Origin: Mesobacillus boroniphilus
Lineage (GTDB): Bacteria > Bacillota > Bacilli > Bacillales > Cytobacillaceae
Reading direction: 5' to 3'
Assembly: GCF_018424685.1 (NCBI RefSeq)
Contig: NZ_QTKX01000002.1
Coordinates: 434,001-498,000, forward strand
DNA length: 64,000 nucleotides
How positions within the stretch are numbered: the stretch's first letter is position 1; each line of letters starts with the position of its first letter. Both the position numbers and the translations under genes were made by a program. Under the pieces are notes generated by a model that worked only from the letters and a program-made list of their open reading frames with translations, was not told the origin of the DNA and did no database searches. Shown one piece after another: positions 52,709-61,571 of this stretch.

Positions 52709-54178
52709 TTGAAAGACGGAAAATTCATCCCCATTTACAAAGATGAACAGAAATTCACCAGCGCTAAACACTCACAGATATCCCCGCTATCCACAAATCA
52801 TTCTTTTCCTTACAATTCAGAACTTCAAAAATTACTAACAGGTAAGCAGCTCTTGCTAGAAGAAGTGCCTTTTCCTCAAAAGGATATCCAGGAGCACTAT
52901 GATAATGGCTATCTAATATACCGGCAAGGCATCAAGCGTTCACCGCTTTCATGCGCCAGGTGCGGCAATAGAGATGAATCCTGGTTCGGTGAATTCCCCT
53001 GTTCCCGTTGTGGAAAAGTAGAACTGTATTGCCGGAAGTGTTTGATGATGGGAAGGGTAAGCGAATGCACTCAACTTGTTAGCTGGGCGGGACCTGAGCG
53101 GGAGTTTAATATAGGTAAGGAACCGCATCAATGGGGCGGTCATTTATCAGAAGGACAACAAGTCGCTTCTCAACGTGTTGTCGAAGCAGTCAAAAACAAA
53201 GCAGAGCTCCTCGTCTGGGCAGTTACCGGAGCGGGAAAAACGGAGGTTTTATTCGCGGGAATTACGCAGGCTTTATCCACAGGCAAACGGGTTTGCATTG
53301 CCACTCCTCGCACAGACGTAGTTCTGGAACTGATGCCCCGCTTGCAAAAAGTCTTCCCGGATATAAAAATTGCTGCTCTCTATGGCGGAAGTGAAGACCG
53401 GCATGAATATTCCCAGCTCACCATCGCGACAACCCACCAGCTGCTCCGTTTTTACCAGGCATTCGATGTCGTCATTGTTGATGAAGTAGATGCCTATCCT
53501 TATTCAATCGATGAAACCCTCCAATATGCTGTCCGGCAATCGAGGAAACGAGAATCCTCTCTTATTTACTTAACTGCAACCCCAAACAAGCAATGGCAAA
53601 AAGAATGCAGTCTCGGAAAAAGAGAATTTATCACGATTCCGGCCCGCTTCCACCGTCACCCGCTGCCTGTCCCGAGATTTGTATGGGCGGGGAACTGGGA
53701 GAAGGAGATATTTAAGGGGAAACTTCCTCCTAATATCATTAGGTGGGTGGAGTCAAGGTTAGCCTCCGGGAAACAGGCATTGATTTTCTCACCGAAAAAA
53801 GCCGCTATGGAAAAAATCCTCAAGATACTCCGCAAACAGAATCTCCTTATCGAAGCCGTCCATGCTGAAGATCCAAACAGAATAGAAAAGGTCATGAAAA
53901 TGCGAAACAAAGAAGTCCCCATTTTGCTTACTACGACAATCCTGGAACGCGGTGTAACTTTCCCGTATATTGATGTGGCCGTCATAGGTGCGGAGGACAG
54001 TGTTTTTACAGAGAGTGCGCTTGTACAGATAGCTGGACGGGCGGGCAGGAGTGCAGAATACCCAACAGGCGACGTGACATTTTTCCATTATGGTAAAACA
54101 GAAGCGATGCTCAGTGCACGCAGGCAGATTGAGATGATGAACAGAGAAGGGGTAATGAAAGGGCTGATTGATGGATGA
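52709..54178 (+). CDS. comFA: Competence helicase ComFA
   Basis: The 489-residue DEAD-type ATPase drives DNA uptake at the membrane. It has an N-terminal four-Cys zinc finger (CARCG...CSRCG, then CRKC), Walker A VTGAGKTE, DEVD (IVDEVDAYP), LTATP and the C-terminal helicase motif QIAGRAGRS. The start is taken as TTG 52709 after a weak AAAGGTTGTG; the true start might be a little different. It overlaps comFC by four bases (ATGA), with no comFB between, unlike B. subtilis. Confidence 0.94.
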   Translation: MKDGKFIPIYKDEQKFTSAKHSQISPLSTNHSFPYNSELQKLLTGKQLLLEEVPFPQKDIQEHYDNGYLIYRQGIKRSPLSCARCGNRDESWFGEFPCSRCGKVELYCRKCLMMGRVSECTQLVSWAGPEREFNIGKEPHQWGGHLSEGQQVASQRVVEAVKNKAELLVWAVTGAGKTEVLFAGITQALSTGKRVCIATPRTDVVLELMPRLQKVFPDIKIAALYGGSEDRHEYSQLTIATTHQLLRFYQAFDVVIVDEVDAYPYSIDETLQYAVRQSRKRESSLIYLTATPNKQWQKECSLGKREFITIPARFHRHPLPVPRFVWAGNWEKEIFKGKLPPNIIRWVESRLASGKQALIFSPKKAAMEKILKILRKQNLLIEAVHAEDPNRIEKVMKMRNKEVPILLTTTILERGVTFPYIDVAVIGAEDSVFTESALVQIAGRAGRSAEYPTGDVTFFHYGKTEAMLSARRQIEMMNREGVMKGLIDG

Positions 54179-54882
54179 AAGGTAGTCATTGTCTGTTATG
54201 CCATGTAGAGATTGAACCTATACTGTCATGGAGGACTCTTTTTGGGGAAGAAAAAACACCTAGACTCTGCGAGCAGTGCAACGAGAAATTCACACCGATT
54301 ACAGGTGAGATATGCGAAATCTGCGGGCGGCCATTTGCCTTTTTGGAAGCGGAATTTCGGGAGGGGAATGTATGCCTGGATTGCAAGCGCTGGGAGGAAG
54401 ACGACTGCTGGAGAGGAAGCCTGGATCAGAACCGGTCGCTGTATCGCTATACTGATTTTACAAAAGAAGTAGTGGCAAGATTTAAATTTCGCGGTGATTA
54501 TGTTCTTGCTGAAATTTTTGCAGAAGATCTTCAAAAGGCTTTGCAAGCTTTCCAATATGATTACCTTGCGCCGATCCCACTTAGTAACGAACGGCTTTAT
54601 GAAAGAGGCTTCAATCAGGCAGAAGCTCTTATCAAGTCAGCCGGCTTGGAACCAAGCCACTTGCTCTCGAGAGTTCATACAGAGAAACAGTCAAAAAAAT
54701 CAAGATCGGAAAGAATCCATATAGAGCAAGTATTTAAAGTGGAGGAGGAGATTGATATCAGAAGTAAAACTATTTTGCTTATTGACGATATATATACTAC
54801 AGGCTCGACACTGCGCCATGCGGCCAGGCTGTTGAAAGAGACCGGAGCAGCCAAGGTGTATTCTTTCACTTTGGCTCGATAG
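54175..54882 (+). CDS. comFC: Competence protein ComFC (phosphoribosyltransferase-like)
   Basis: The 235-residue product has an N-terminal double zinc ribbon (CLLCHVE, CEQCNE, CEICGRPF, CLDCKRW) and a phosphoribosyltransferase-type domain with IPLSNERLYERGFNQAE. The PRPP-loop motif is LLIDDIYTTGSTL. ComFC/GntX proteins are needed for natural transformation, together with ComFA. Translational coupling with comFA is indicated by the overlap. Confidence 0.94.
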   Translation: MKGSHCLLCHVEIEPILSWRTLFGEEKTPRLCEQCNEKFTPITGEICEICGRPFAFLEAEFREGNVCLDCKRWEEDDCWRGSLDQNRSLYRYTDFTKEVVARFKFRGDYVLAEIFAEDLQKALQAFQYDYLAPIPLSNERLYERGFNQAEALIKSAGLEPSHLLSRVHTEKQSKKSRSERIHIEQVFKVEEEIDIRSKTILLIDDIYTTGSTLRHAARLLKETGAAKVYSFTLAR

Positions 54883-54910
54883 ATGAGATAAAATTAGAGG
54901 AGGAAGGACA

Positions 54911-55312
54911 TTGGACCTTTCGAATTGCCCACAATGCGGCGAAATATATGTGAAAAATAAATTCCGCGATGTTTGTGAAAAATGCTGGAGAGAAGAAGAA
55001 GCGGCGTACGATACCGTTTCTAAATATATGAGAAAGCGCGAGAATCGGGCAGCGACAATGCTGCAGGTAGTGGAAGCAACGGGAGTTTCGCAAAAACTGA
55101 TCTTGAAGTTCATAAAAAATGGCAAACTTCAGATCACTCAATTCCCGAACCTGGGTTATCCTTGCGACAAGTGTGGCACGGTAATCCGTACTGGCAGACT
55201 TTGCGATGACTGTGCGAATGATATCAGAGATGATTTAAAACATTTAGAACGTGAAGAAGAATTTAAACAAAAGTTAAACAGTCACAAGGCGACATATTTC
55301 TCAAAGGATTAA
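54911..55312 (+). CDS. yvyF: Flagellar operon protein YvyF (TIGR03826-type)
   Basis: The 133-residue protein has two zinc-knuckle pairs: CPQCG...CEKCW near the N-terminus and CDKCG...CDDC near the C-terminus. A helix-turn-helix-like centre (VVEATGVSQKLILKFIKNGK) suggests DNA or protein binding. It stands where yvyF lies in B. subtilis, between comFC and flgM. The start is TTG 54911 after GAGGAGGAAGG. Its molecular role is not established. Confidence 0.88.
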   Translation: MDLSNCPQCGEIYVKNKFRDVCEKCWREEEAAYDTVSKYMRKRENRAATMLQVVEATGVSQKLILKFIKNGKLQITQFPNLGYPCDKCGTVIRTGRLCDDCANDIRDDLKHLEREEEFKQKLNSHKATYFSKD

Positions 55313-55343
55313 TAAGTCTAAAGTCTTTATTTTACATTACTAC

Positions 55344-55370
55344 TAAAGATAACGGGGAAATATCCGATAA
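55344..55370 (+). promoter_or_regulatory. SigD promoter of the flgM operon
   Basis: TAAA, a 15-base spacer and TCCGATAA match the SigD consensus TAAA-N15-GCCGATAT at ten of twelve positions. It lies 45 bases before flgM, as expected for the late flagellar genes. Confidence 0.8.
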
Positions 55371-55414
55371 GAAAGATATAGAATCCTCAACTTAATGAAA
55401 GCGAGGGATAATGA

Positions 55415-55678
55415 ATGAAGATCAATAATTTTAACACCAATCGAATCAACCCATATAACAACCAAATGAATAAAGTTGATGAACTAAAGAAGGCTGAAAA
55501 ACCAGTTGATAAGGTAGAGATTTCTTCAACTGCGAAGGCCATGCAGCAGATTTCTGAAGTAGAACAGCTGCGCCAGAAGAAGGTTGAAGAGCTGAAAGTC
55601 CAGGTGGAGAATGGCACATATAAGCTTAATCCGGAGGATATTGCAAAAAGCATCGCTGATTTTTATTTGAAAAAATAA
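55415..55678 (+). CDS. flgM: Anti-sigma-D factor FlgM
   Basis: The 87-residue product has the FlgM pattern: a polar, disordered N-terminus (NNFNTNRINPYNNQMNK), a DKVEISSTAKAMQQ core, and the C-terminal VQVENGTYKLNPEDIAKSI helix that binds SigD. It holds SigD inactive until the hook is finished. flgN follows 15 bases later. GCGAGGGA precedes the ATG. Confidence 0.95.
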   Translation: MKINNFNTNRINPYNNQMNKVDELKKAEKPVDKVEISSTAKAMQQISEVEQLRQKKVEELKVQVENGTYKLNPEDIAKSIADFYLKK

Positions 55679-55693
55679 TGGCGGGGGAAAACA

Positions 55694-56158
55694 ATGGGCA
55701 TCAATCTATTAATCGAGAGCCTGGAGAAGCTTCTGAAGCTGCACAAAAGCCTGCTTGAATTGGCGCTTAAGAAAACAGGGGTGTTGGAGGCAGAAGACAT
55801 CCAGGCTCTTACCCAGCTTTTAAAAGAAGAGCAGGCACATATCCTGGCAATTGAAAAAATTGAAGCGGAACGGAGCAAGGCGGTTGCAGCTTTTTCTTCA
55901 ACAAAACGCACGCTGGGCGAACTGCTGGATGAGCTTCCGCCAGAGAAGCAGGAGATTGTCATCAGGATCAGTGAAGAACTTAGGAATGTGATTGCGAGAA
56001 TCCAGAAGCAGAATGAATTGAATCAGGGATTGATTTCACAATCGTTAAAATTCATCTCTTTTTCGAGGAGTCTCGTAGAACCGCCGCAGGATGATTATAA
56101 CTATGGACCGAACGAGACGGGCATTCCGGGAAAAAGCCTGTTCAGTTCCAAAGCGTAA
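55694..56158 (+). CDS. flgN: Flagellar chaperone FlgN (YvyG)
   Basis: The 154-residue all-helical protein has the FlgN arrangement: N-terminal LIESLEKLLKLHKSLLELA, central helices with conserved E residues, and a C-terminal NQGLISQSLKFISFSRSL region that binds FlgK and FlgL. It keeps the hook-associated proteins unfolded for export. It lies directly before flgK, its client. GGGGGA precedes ATG 55694. Confidence 0.92.
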   Translation: MGINLLIESLEKLLKLHKSLLELALKKTGVLEAEDIQALTQLLKEEQAHILAIEKIEAERSKAVAAFSSTKRTLGELLDELPPEKQEIVIRISEELRNVIARIQKQNELNQGLISQSLKFISFSRSLVEPPQDDYNYGPNETGIPGKSLFSSKA

Positions 56159-56182
56159 ATTTCACACTGGAGGAAGTCTTAC

Positions 56183-57733
56183 ATGCGTTCGACCTTTATG
56201 GGATTAGAAACAGCAAGGCGCGGGATGTTCACACAGCAGACCGCTTTACATACGACAGGACATAATATCGCCAATGCAAATACACCTGGCTACACAAGGC
56301 AGCGGGTTAATTTTGCCCAGACTGAACCCTATCCGGCAGCGGCATTCAATCGCCCGAACCTGCCAGGACAAACCGGCACTGGAGTTAAAGCTGATGCAGT
56401 GCAGCGGATCCGTGAAGGCTTCCTTGATATCCAGTACCGCGGCGAGACGAATAAGCTGGGCTACTCTTCAACAAAAGCTGAAGCGTATTCCAAGCTGGAA
56501 CAGATCATGAACGAACCGTCGGAGTCTGGCCTGGCAAATACGATGGACCAGTTCTGGCAATCATTGCAGGATCTTGCGGTCAATCCGAATAATGAGGGCG
56601 CAAGGTCGGTTGTCCGCCAGCGTGGTATTGCCGTTGCAGAGACATTCAATTATTTGCATAATTCGCTAGTGGCAGTGCAGAAGGATATCGGCAATGAAAT
56701 CAATGTGACCGTTGATAAAATCAACTCCATAGTCAGCCAAATCCATGGCTTGAATGAGCAAATCGGCGACATCGAGCCGCATGGCTATTTGCCAAATGAC
56801 CTGTATGATGAACGGGATCGGTTGATTGATGAACTCTCTTCCCTTGTTAATGTAAAAGTGGATTATGCAGCAAGCGGCGGGAATGCCCATTCGGGAGCTG
56901 AAGGGAAAGCGGTCATCAAGCTTGTCGGCGATGATGGCAAGCAGCATGCCGTGCTTGTTGGGGCGGCAGGCTACAACAAAATCAGCGTGAATAAAGATGG
57001 CGTTGAAGGTTCTGTTAAAACGATTTCTGTTGGCAGCACGAACCTGAATTTCACAGACATGAAATCAAGCGGAAGGCTGCAAGCGCTTGTTGAGTCATAT
57101 GCGTATGAAAAAGATGGCGAGGCGACTGCGGTTTATGCAGATATGCTGGAAGAGCTTGATAACCTGGCATACACGTTCGCGACTGAATTCAACGCAGTTC
57201 ATAAATCAGGCTTGAGCCCGAATGAAATCAAGAATAAAAAAGCAGAGGAAATTAACTTTTTTGCTGATTCACAGACCGGTGGAGTTACTGAACGAAAAGG
57301 CTTTGCCGGACGGATGATGCTAGATGGTAACATCCTCGATAGCCTGGACAATATCGCATCGGCAACAGGCGATGACCCGCTTCTGGCGACACTTGGAGAT
57401 GGCACGAATGTGCTCAACCTCGCGAATGTCCTGAATAAGCAATTTGATTACAATGGCAGCTCGGAGTTATCAGATTTCCGGAACTATTATGAAGGAGTCA
57501 TCGGCAAGATGGCCGTCGAGTCACAGGAAGCCAACCGGATGACGATGAATAATCAGGCGCTCCAGCAGGCAGTCGAAACGAAGCGTCAGTCTGTAAGTTC
57601 GGTTTCCCTCGATGAGGAAATGACGAATATGATCCAGTTCCAGCATGCCTATAATGCATCAGCGCGGATGATCACACTCCAGGATGAAATGCTGGATAAA
57701 ATCATCAATGGCATGGGAACAGTCGGAAGGTAA
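56183..57733 (+). CDS. flgK: Hook-associated protein FlgK
   Basis: The 516-residue product has the N-terminal flagellar rod-type motif (TARRGMFTQQTALHTTGHNI, then ANANTPGYTRQ) and the C-terminal SLDEEMTNMIQFQHAYNASA. Together these form the D0 helices of the first hook-filament junction protein. The variable middle domain (about 200-420) is of normal size. The operon order is flgM-flgN-flgK-flgL. TGGAGGAAG precedes the ATG. Confidence 0.97.
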   Translation: MRSTFMGLETARRGMFTQQTALHTTGHNIANANTPGYTRQRVNFAQTEPYPAAAFNRPNLPGQTGTGVKADAVQRIREGFLDIQYRGETNKLGYSSTKAEAYSKLEQIMNEPSESGLANTMDQFWQSLQDLAVNPNNEGARSVVRQRGIAVAETFNYLHNSLVAVQKDIGNEINVTVDKINSIVSQIHGLNEQIGDIEPHGYLPNDLYDERDRLIDELSSLVNVKVDYAASGGNAHSGAEGKAVIKLVGDDGKQHAVLVGAAGYNKISVNKDGVEGSVKTISVGSTNLNFTDMKSSGRLQALVESYAYEKDGEATAVYADMLEELDNLAYTFATEFNAVHKSGLSPNEIKNKKAEEINFFADSQTGGVTERKGFAGRMMLDGNILDSLDNIASATGDDPLLATLGDGTNVLNLANVLNKQFDYNGSSELSDFRNYYEGVIGKMAVESQEANRMTMNNQALQQAVETKRQSVSSVSLDEEMTNMIQFQHAYNASARMITLQDEMLDKIINGMGTVGR

Positions 57734-57743
57734 GGTGAAATAA

Positions 57744-58634
57744 ATGCGGATCACACAATCGATGCTCGCCTCCAACTCGCTTAAGCATCTAAGCGAGAGC
57801 TACCGGAGGATGGGGAAATACGAGGACCAGTTATCCACTGGCAAAAAAATAACAAAGCCTTCCGATGATCCAGTCGTCGCGATGAAGGGCATGACATACC
57901 GCTCAAACTTAAAGGAAGTTGAACAGTACAAACGCAATCTGTCAGAGCTATACCTCTGGATGGACAACTCAGAGGCAGGAATCGACCAGGCAAACAGCGC
58001 GCTGCAGCGTGTACGCGAGCTGACGATCCAGGGAATGAACGATTCCTATAGTCAGGAAGACCGCCAGGCTATAGCCCGGGAAGTTGAACAGCTGAAGCAG
58101 AGTCTTGTGGCAACTGCGAATACCCAGGTGAGCGGCAGATATATTTTTCATGGTACGGACGTCATGAACCCGCCAGTTCCGCAGGAAAACCCTGTACAGG
58201 TTGCCGCTAACATAGCAGATGAGGATATAAACAACTATAAAGTTGAAGTTTCCCGCGGCGTTTTCATGAAGGCGAACGTGAATCCGGCGAATGTTTTCAA
58301 TCAGGAGATGTTTGATACGGTTCAAGCGATTCAAGATGAGCTCGGAACTGCCAATCCGCAAAGGATGGACGAGCTGTTGAAGGATCTTGATAAAGTCATG
58401 AACACATTGTCTGCAGAACGCTCAGAGCTTGGCGCGCGCTATAACCGCCTCGAAATGGTTGAAACCCGACTTGGAGAGCAGGAAGTCATGGCAACGAAGA
58501 TCCTGTCCGACAATGAAGATGCCGATATCGAGCGGGTCATCATGGACCTGAAATCGCAGGAAAGCGTACACCGCGCAGCATTAAGCGTAGGTGCACGGAT
58601 CATCCAGCCGACATTGATGGATTTCTTAAGATAA
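57744..58634 (+). CDS. flgL: Hook-associated protein FlgL
   Basis: The 296-residue product has the flagellin-like N-terminus (MRITQSMLASNSLKHLSESY, then LSTGKKI) and the C-terminal LKSQESVHRAALSVGARIIQ plus TLMDFLR. It is the second junction protein between hook and filament. It begins 10 bases after flgK and is followed by a terminator. Confidence 0.96.
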   Translation: MRITQSMLASNSLKHLSESYRRMGKYEDQLSTGKKITKPSDDPVVAMKGMTYRSNLKEVEQYKRNLSELYLWMDNSEAGIDQANSALQRVRELTIQGMNDSYSQEDRQAIAREVEQLKQSLVATANTQVSGRYIFHGTDVMNPPVPQENPVQVAANIADEDINNYKVEVSRGVFMKANVNPANVFNQEMFDTVQAIQDELGTANPQRMDELLKDLDKVMNTLSAERSELGARYNRLEMVETRLGEQEVMATKILSDNEDADIERVIMDLKSQESVHRAALSVGARIIQPTLMDFLR

Positions 58635-58640
58635 ATTTAG

Positions 58641-58674
58641 AGCCTTATCAAGCTATTTGATAAGGCTTTTCTTA
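58641..58674 (+). terminator. Rho-independent terminator
   Basis: AGCCTTATCA / TGATAAGGCT hairpin, then TTTCTT, after flgL. Confidence 0.85.
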
Positions 58675-58693
58675 TATTGGGAAGGGGAAGCCT

Positions 58694-59248
58694 ATGAATA
58701 TACCTCAACTTAGGATGGAATCTACTTTTGCTAGAATCGGAATAGAAACACAGTCAGCCAGATTGGAAATCCAGCAGCCGCAAGCATATATGAGCATCGA
58801 ACAGCCAAAGGCGGAAATGATGGTGGACCGAAGACCGTCAAAGCTGACGATTGATCAGTCGAGAGCTTTTGCAGATGCTAATCTGAAAAGCGTTTTTCGA
58901 ATGACAGAAGAAAATGCCCAGGCAGGATATCAGGCAGCAATGAATGCCATCGCCACCATGGCCCAGGAAGGTGATGAGCTGATGATGATCGAACATGGTT
59001 TCTCAGCACTCCGAAGCCAGGCCGAGCGAAACAGCCTGCCTCCGCAGGCAGATTTCAATATTGGCTGGATTCCATCACATAACAGTGTCAAAATAAATTA
59101 TGACCCGGGTGATTTGAACATCCGATGGAACACGCAACCTGTTAAAATTGACGTAAGACCAAATAAGCCAATTATAGATTACTATCCGGGCAAAACAGAT
59201 ATCTACCTGCAGCAGAAAAATTCACTCAGGATCGATTTTGAAGCTTAA
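58694..59248 (+). CDS. yviE: YviE-like flagellar-locus protein (DUF6470)
   Basis: The 184-residue protein is rich in Q, I and P, with an N-terminal IPQLRMESTFARIGI...QQPQAYMSIEQPKAE stretch and a C-terminal series of short beta-like repeats (IGWIPSHNSVKINYDPGDLN). This matches B. subtilis YviE in size and location, between flgL and fliW. No signal peptide or catalytic motif is seen. The function is unknown; a link to filament assembly is inferred from the conserved position. Confidence 0.87.
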   Translation: MNIPQLRMESTFARIGIETQSARLEIQQPQAYMSIEQPKAEMMVDRRPSKLTIDQSRAFADANLKSVFRMTEENAQAGYQAAMNAIATMAQEGDELMMIEHGFSALRSQAERNSLPPQADFNIGWIPSHNSVKINYDPGDLNIRWNTQPVKIDVRPNKPIIDYYPGKTDIYLQQKNSLRIDFEA

Positions 59249-59262
59249 AAGGAGACTTTGAA

Positions 59263-59712
59263 ATGAGACTTAATACAAAATACCATAATGAAGTTGAGAT
59301 AAAAGAAGAAGAAATTTTACATTTTGAAAAGGGGATTCCGGGGTTTCCAGAGGAAACTAAATTTGTCGTCTTGCCGCTGTCCGAAGACGGATCATTTTCA
59401 GTTATGCAATCCGTAGCTACTTCTGAACTAGCATTCGTCATTGCCAGTCCGTTTGGGTTTTTTCGGAGCTATGATTTCAAACTGGAAGATTCAGTGGTGG
59501 AAGAGATTGAGTTGAAATCCGAGAATGATGTCGTCGTCTATTCCATCCTGACCGTCGAAGATCCTTTTGATAAAACAACTGCAAACCTTCAGGCGCCAGT
59601 CATCATCAATAAAGCAAACAACAAAGCAAAGCAGGTCATTCTCATAGAAGAAGGCTATAAAACAAAGCACAGCCTGTTCGGCAAAACAGAGCTGCACAAG
59701 GTAAAGGGGTGA
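59263..59712 (+). CDS. fliW: Flagellar assembly factor FliW
   Basis: The 149-residue product has typical FliW blocks: FEKGIPGFPEETKFVVLPL, VVYSILTVEDPF, NLQAPVIIN and KQVILIEEGYKTKHSLF. FliW binds flagellin and the regulator CsrA; secretion of flagellin frees FliW, which then relieves CsrA repression of hag. csrA starts 5 bases after its stop and hag follows, so the whole feedback loop is encoded here. AAGGAGA precedes the ATG. Confidence 0.96.
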   Translation: MRLNTKYHNEVEIKEEEILHFEKGIPGFPEETKFVVLPLSEDGSFSVMQSVATSELAFVIASPFGFFRSYDFKLEDSVVEEIELKSENDVVVYSILTVEDPFDKTTANLQAPVIINKANNKAKQVILIEEGYKTKHSLFGKTELHKVKG

Positions 59713-59717
59713 GATGA

Positions 59718-59939
59718 ATGCTCGTACTGACACGCAAAAACGGCGAAACCATCAAAATCGGCGATGACATCGAAATCACCATCGTCTCATCCAAAAACGA
59801 CCAGGTCAAAATCGGCATCAAAGCACCCAAAACCATCGAAATTTTGAGAAAAGAAGTCTACGAACAAATCCAGGAAGAAAACCAGCAGGCATCAAAAGAC
59901 ATTTCAGGTTTACTAGTGAATCTAAAGTCCCGAAAATAA
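59718..59939 (+). CDS. csrA: Translational regulator CsrA
   Basis: The 73-residue product has the CsrA signature [20 protein letters not shown] and [16 protein letters not shown]. It binds GGA motifs in hairpin loops of mRNA; in B. subtilis the target is the hag leader. Two such GGA sites are visible before hag here. AAGGGGTGAG precedes the ATG. Confidence 0.97.
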   Translation: MLVLTRKNGETIKIGDDIEITIVSSKNDQVKIGIKAPKTIEILRKEVYEQIQEENQQASKDISGLLVNLKSRK

Positions 59940-59963
59940 TTTATATTTTTTTCTCAAAACTAT

Positions 59964-59990
59964 TAAACAAACAAAAACTCCAGACGATAA
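59964..59990 (+). promoter_or_regulatory. SigD promoter of hag
   Basis: TAAA, a 15-base spacer and GACGATAA match the SigD consensus at ten of twelve positions, about 100 bases upstream of the hag start. Confidence 0.75.
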
Positions 59991-60047
59991 ATAAATTGTA
60001 AGGGAAAATAAGGGCGGCCGCCTTATCGACCCTGACCAAATTAACAG

Positions 60048-60081
60048 GTTCACAAGGATGTGAACCATACATTCAAGGAGG
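60048..60081 (+). promoter_or_regulatory. CsrA binding sites in the hag leader
   Basis: GTTCAC / GTGAAC (60048-60065) forms a hairpin presenting AAGGAT in its loop, the ideal CsrA target. The second GGA lies in the Shine-Dalgarno AAGGAGG (60075-60081). CsrA bridging these sites would block the ribosome, as shown for B. subtilis hag. Confidence 0.75.
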
Positions 60082-60090
60082 AAAATTATA

Positions 60091-61200
60091 ATGAGAATTA
60101 ATCACAATATCGCGGCTCTTAATACACATCGCATGCTAAACTCAGCTACAGGCGCGCAAGCTAAATCAATGGAGAAGCTAGCATCTGGCCTTCGTATCAA
60201 CCGTGCAGGGGATGATGCTGCTGGTCTAGCTATTTCTGAAAAGATGCGCGGACAAGTTCGTGGGTTAGAACAAGCTTCTCGTAACTCACAAGATGCAATC
60301 TCATTAATTCAGACTGCTGAAGGTGCTCTAAACGAAACTCATTCTATTCTTCAGCGTATGCGTGAACTATCAGTTCAATCTGCCAACGGTACAAATACAG
60401 ATGAAGATAGAGATGCACTCAACAAAGAGGTAGTTGAATTAAAGAGTGAGATTGACAGAATTTCTAGTCAAACAGAGTTCAATACTCAAAAATTAATTGA
60501 TGGTACTTTTGGTACTCAGGTAGACCAGGATACTACTTCATCAACAATACTTGCAGTTGCTGGTGTTACCGGCGCAAATACAAATGGTGGTGTAGATGCA
60601 GGTACTTGGACCATTACTGCTGGTGATGGAGTGGCTGTACCGACAGGAGCTTTTTCAATTTCAGATGGTACTACTACTCTAGTATCTCAGGTTTGGACTG
60701 ATGGAGATGCTGGTACTTTAACATTTGGTAATGGCGAAATTACTGTTTCGCTTAACAATGCAGCTTTAGGTGCAGACTTAGACGCAACAGCTATTGTAAT
60801 CTCCGGATCAGGTAATACATTCCAAATTGGTGCTAACGAAAACCAGACACTAGCGTTATCAATTGGAGATATGAGTACTAAAGGGTTAAGTGTTGATGGA
60901 GTGGATATCTCTACATCAACAGGTGCCCAAAGTGCTATTACTAGTATTGACACAGCAATCAAATCTGTTTCTGATGAGCGCGCCAAACTAGGTGCTAACC
61001 AGAACCGTTTAGAACATACTATTAACAACCTAAGCACATCATCTGAAAACCTAACAGCTGCTGAATCTCGTATCAGAGATGTTGATATGGCAAAGGAAAT
61101 GATGGAGCAAACTAAGAATTCTATTCTTTCTCAAGCAGCACAAGCAATGTTGGCTCAATCAAATCAGATGCCTCAGGGAGTTTTACAACTTCTGAGATAA
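60091..61200 (+). CDS. hag: Flagellin
   Basis: The 369-residue flagellin has conserved D0/D1 ends: MRINHNIAALNTHRMLN, LASGLRINRAGDDAAGLAIS and, at the C-terminus, AESRIRDVDMAKEMMEQTKN and MPQGVLQLLR. The variable Gly/Thr/Asp-rich centre (about 140-270) makes it longer than the 304-residue B. subtilis protein. It is controlled by SigD and the FliW-CsrA loop. The reading frame closes at TAA 61198-61200, but a group I intron core follows at once, and a second set of flagellin C-terminal codons lies at 61521-61565. The mature C-terminus therefore may depend on splicing. Confidence 0.95.
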   Translation: MRINHNIAALNTHRMLNSATGAQAKSMEKLASGLRINRAGDDAAGLAISEKMRGQVRGLEQASRNSQDAISLIQTAEGALNETHSILQRMRELSVQSANGTNTDEDRDALNKEVVELKSEIDRISSQTEFNTQKLIDGTFGTQVDQDTTSSTILAVAGVTGANTNGGVDAGTWTITAGDGVAVPTGAFSISDGTTTLVSQVWTDGDAGTLTFGNGEITVSLNNAALGADLDATAIVISGSGNTFQIGANENQTLALSIGDMSTKGLSVDGVDISTSTGAQSAITSIDTAIKSVSDERAKLGANQNRLEHTINNLSTSSENLTAAESRIRDVDMAKEMMEQTKNSILSQAAQAMLAQSNQMPQGVLQLLR

Positions 61201-61520
61201 TGATAAGGGCGTCTTATCTGGTAACGGATAAGATCATCACTGGGTGAATTGCTGGGACTTCCTAAAGCTTCATCAACCACAGCGTAGCTGGAAACAGCAG
61301 GCGTGAAGGTTTGAAAATGGTGAAGATACAATAATGGATAATCAGCAGCCGAGCTCCTGTCTCGAAAGAGTGGAGAAGGTTCAACGACTAGGGAATACGG
61401 TCTAAGGTGAAGGCTATGGCTATGAATCCCGTAGGGCAGCTAAGCTGTCCGAAGTGCCCGGCCCCTGATTACAGGGTGAAGATATAGTCTATTCTGCAAC
61501 TGAAAGGTGCAGTCGCAAAG
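61199..61520 (+). ncRNA. Group I intron (IA-like) at the 3' end of hag
   Basis: The four conserved core elements occur in order. P is AATTGCTGGGA (61247-61257), Q is AATCAGCAGCC (61340-61350), R is GGTTCAACGACTAG (61378-61391) and S is AAGATATAGTC (61479-61489). R and S can form P7, and CTGCA/TGCAG (61494-61512) forms P9. A plausible P1 pairs TGAGAT (61193-61198) with GTCTTA (61211-61216), with a U-G pair at the splice site. The 5' boundary (61198/61199 or 61155/61156) and the 3' boundary (61515 to 61524) are uncertain. No homing endonuclease ORF is present. Group I introns are known in flagellin genes of some Geobacillus. Confidence 0.82.
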
Positions 61521-61565
61521 CAAGCGAACCAACAACCACAAGGAGTTCTTCAACTTCTTCGTTAA
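61521..61565 (+). other. Second flagellin C-terminal coding segment (3' exon or exon relic)
   Basis: This segment codes for QANQQPQGVLQLLR followed by TAA, the standard flagellin C-terminus, with different codons from the SNQMPQGVLQLLR version that ends the hag ORF. It lies right after the intron core, so it is either the true 3' exon or the leftover of an older one. Confidence 0.8.
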
Positions 61566-61571
61566 TATCTC

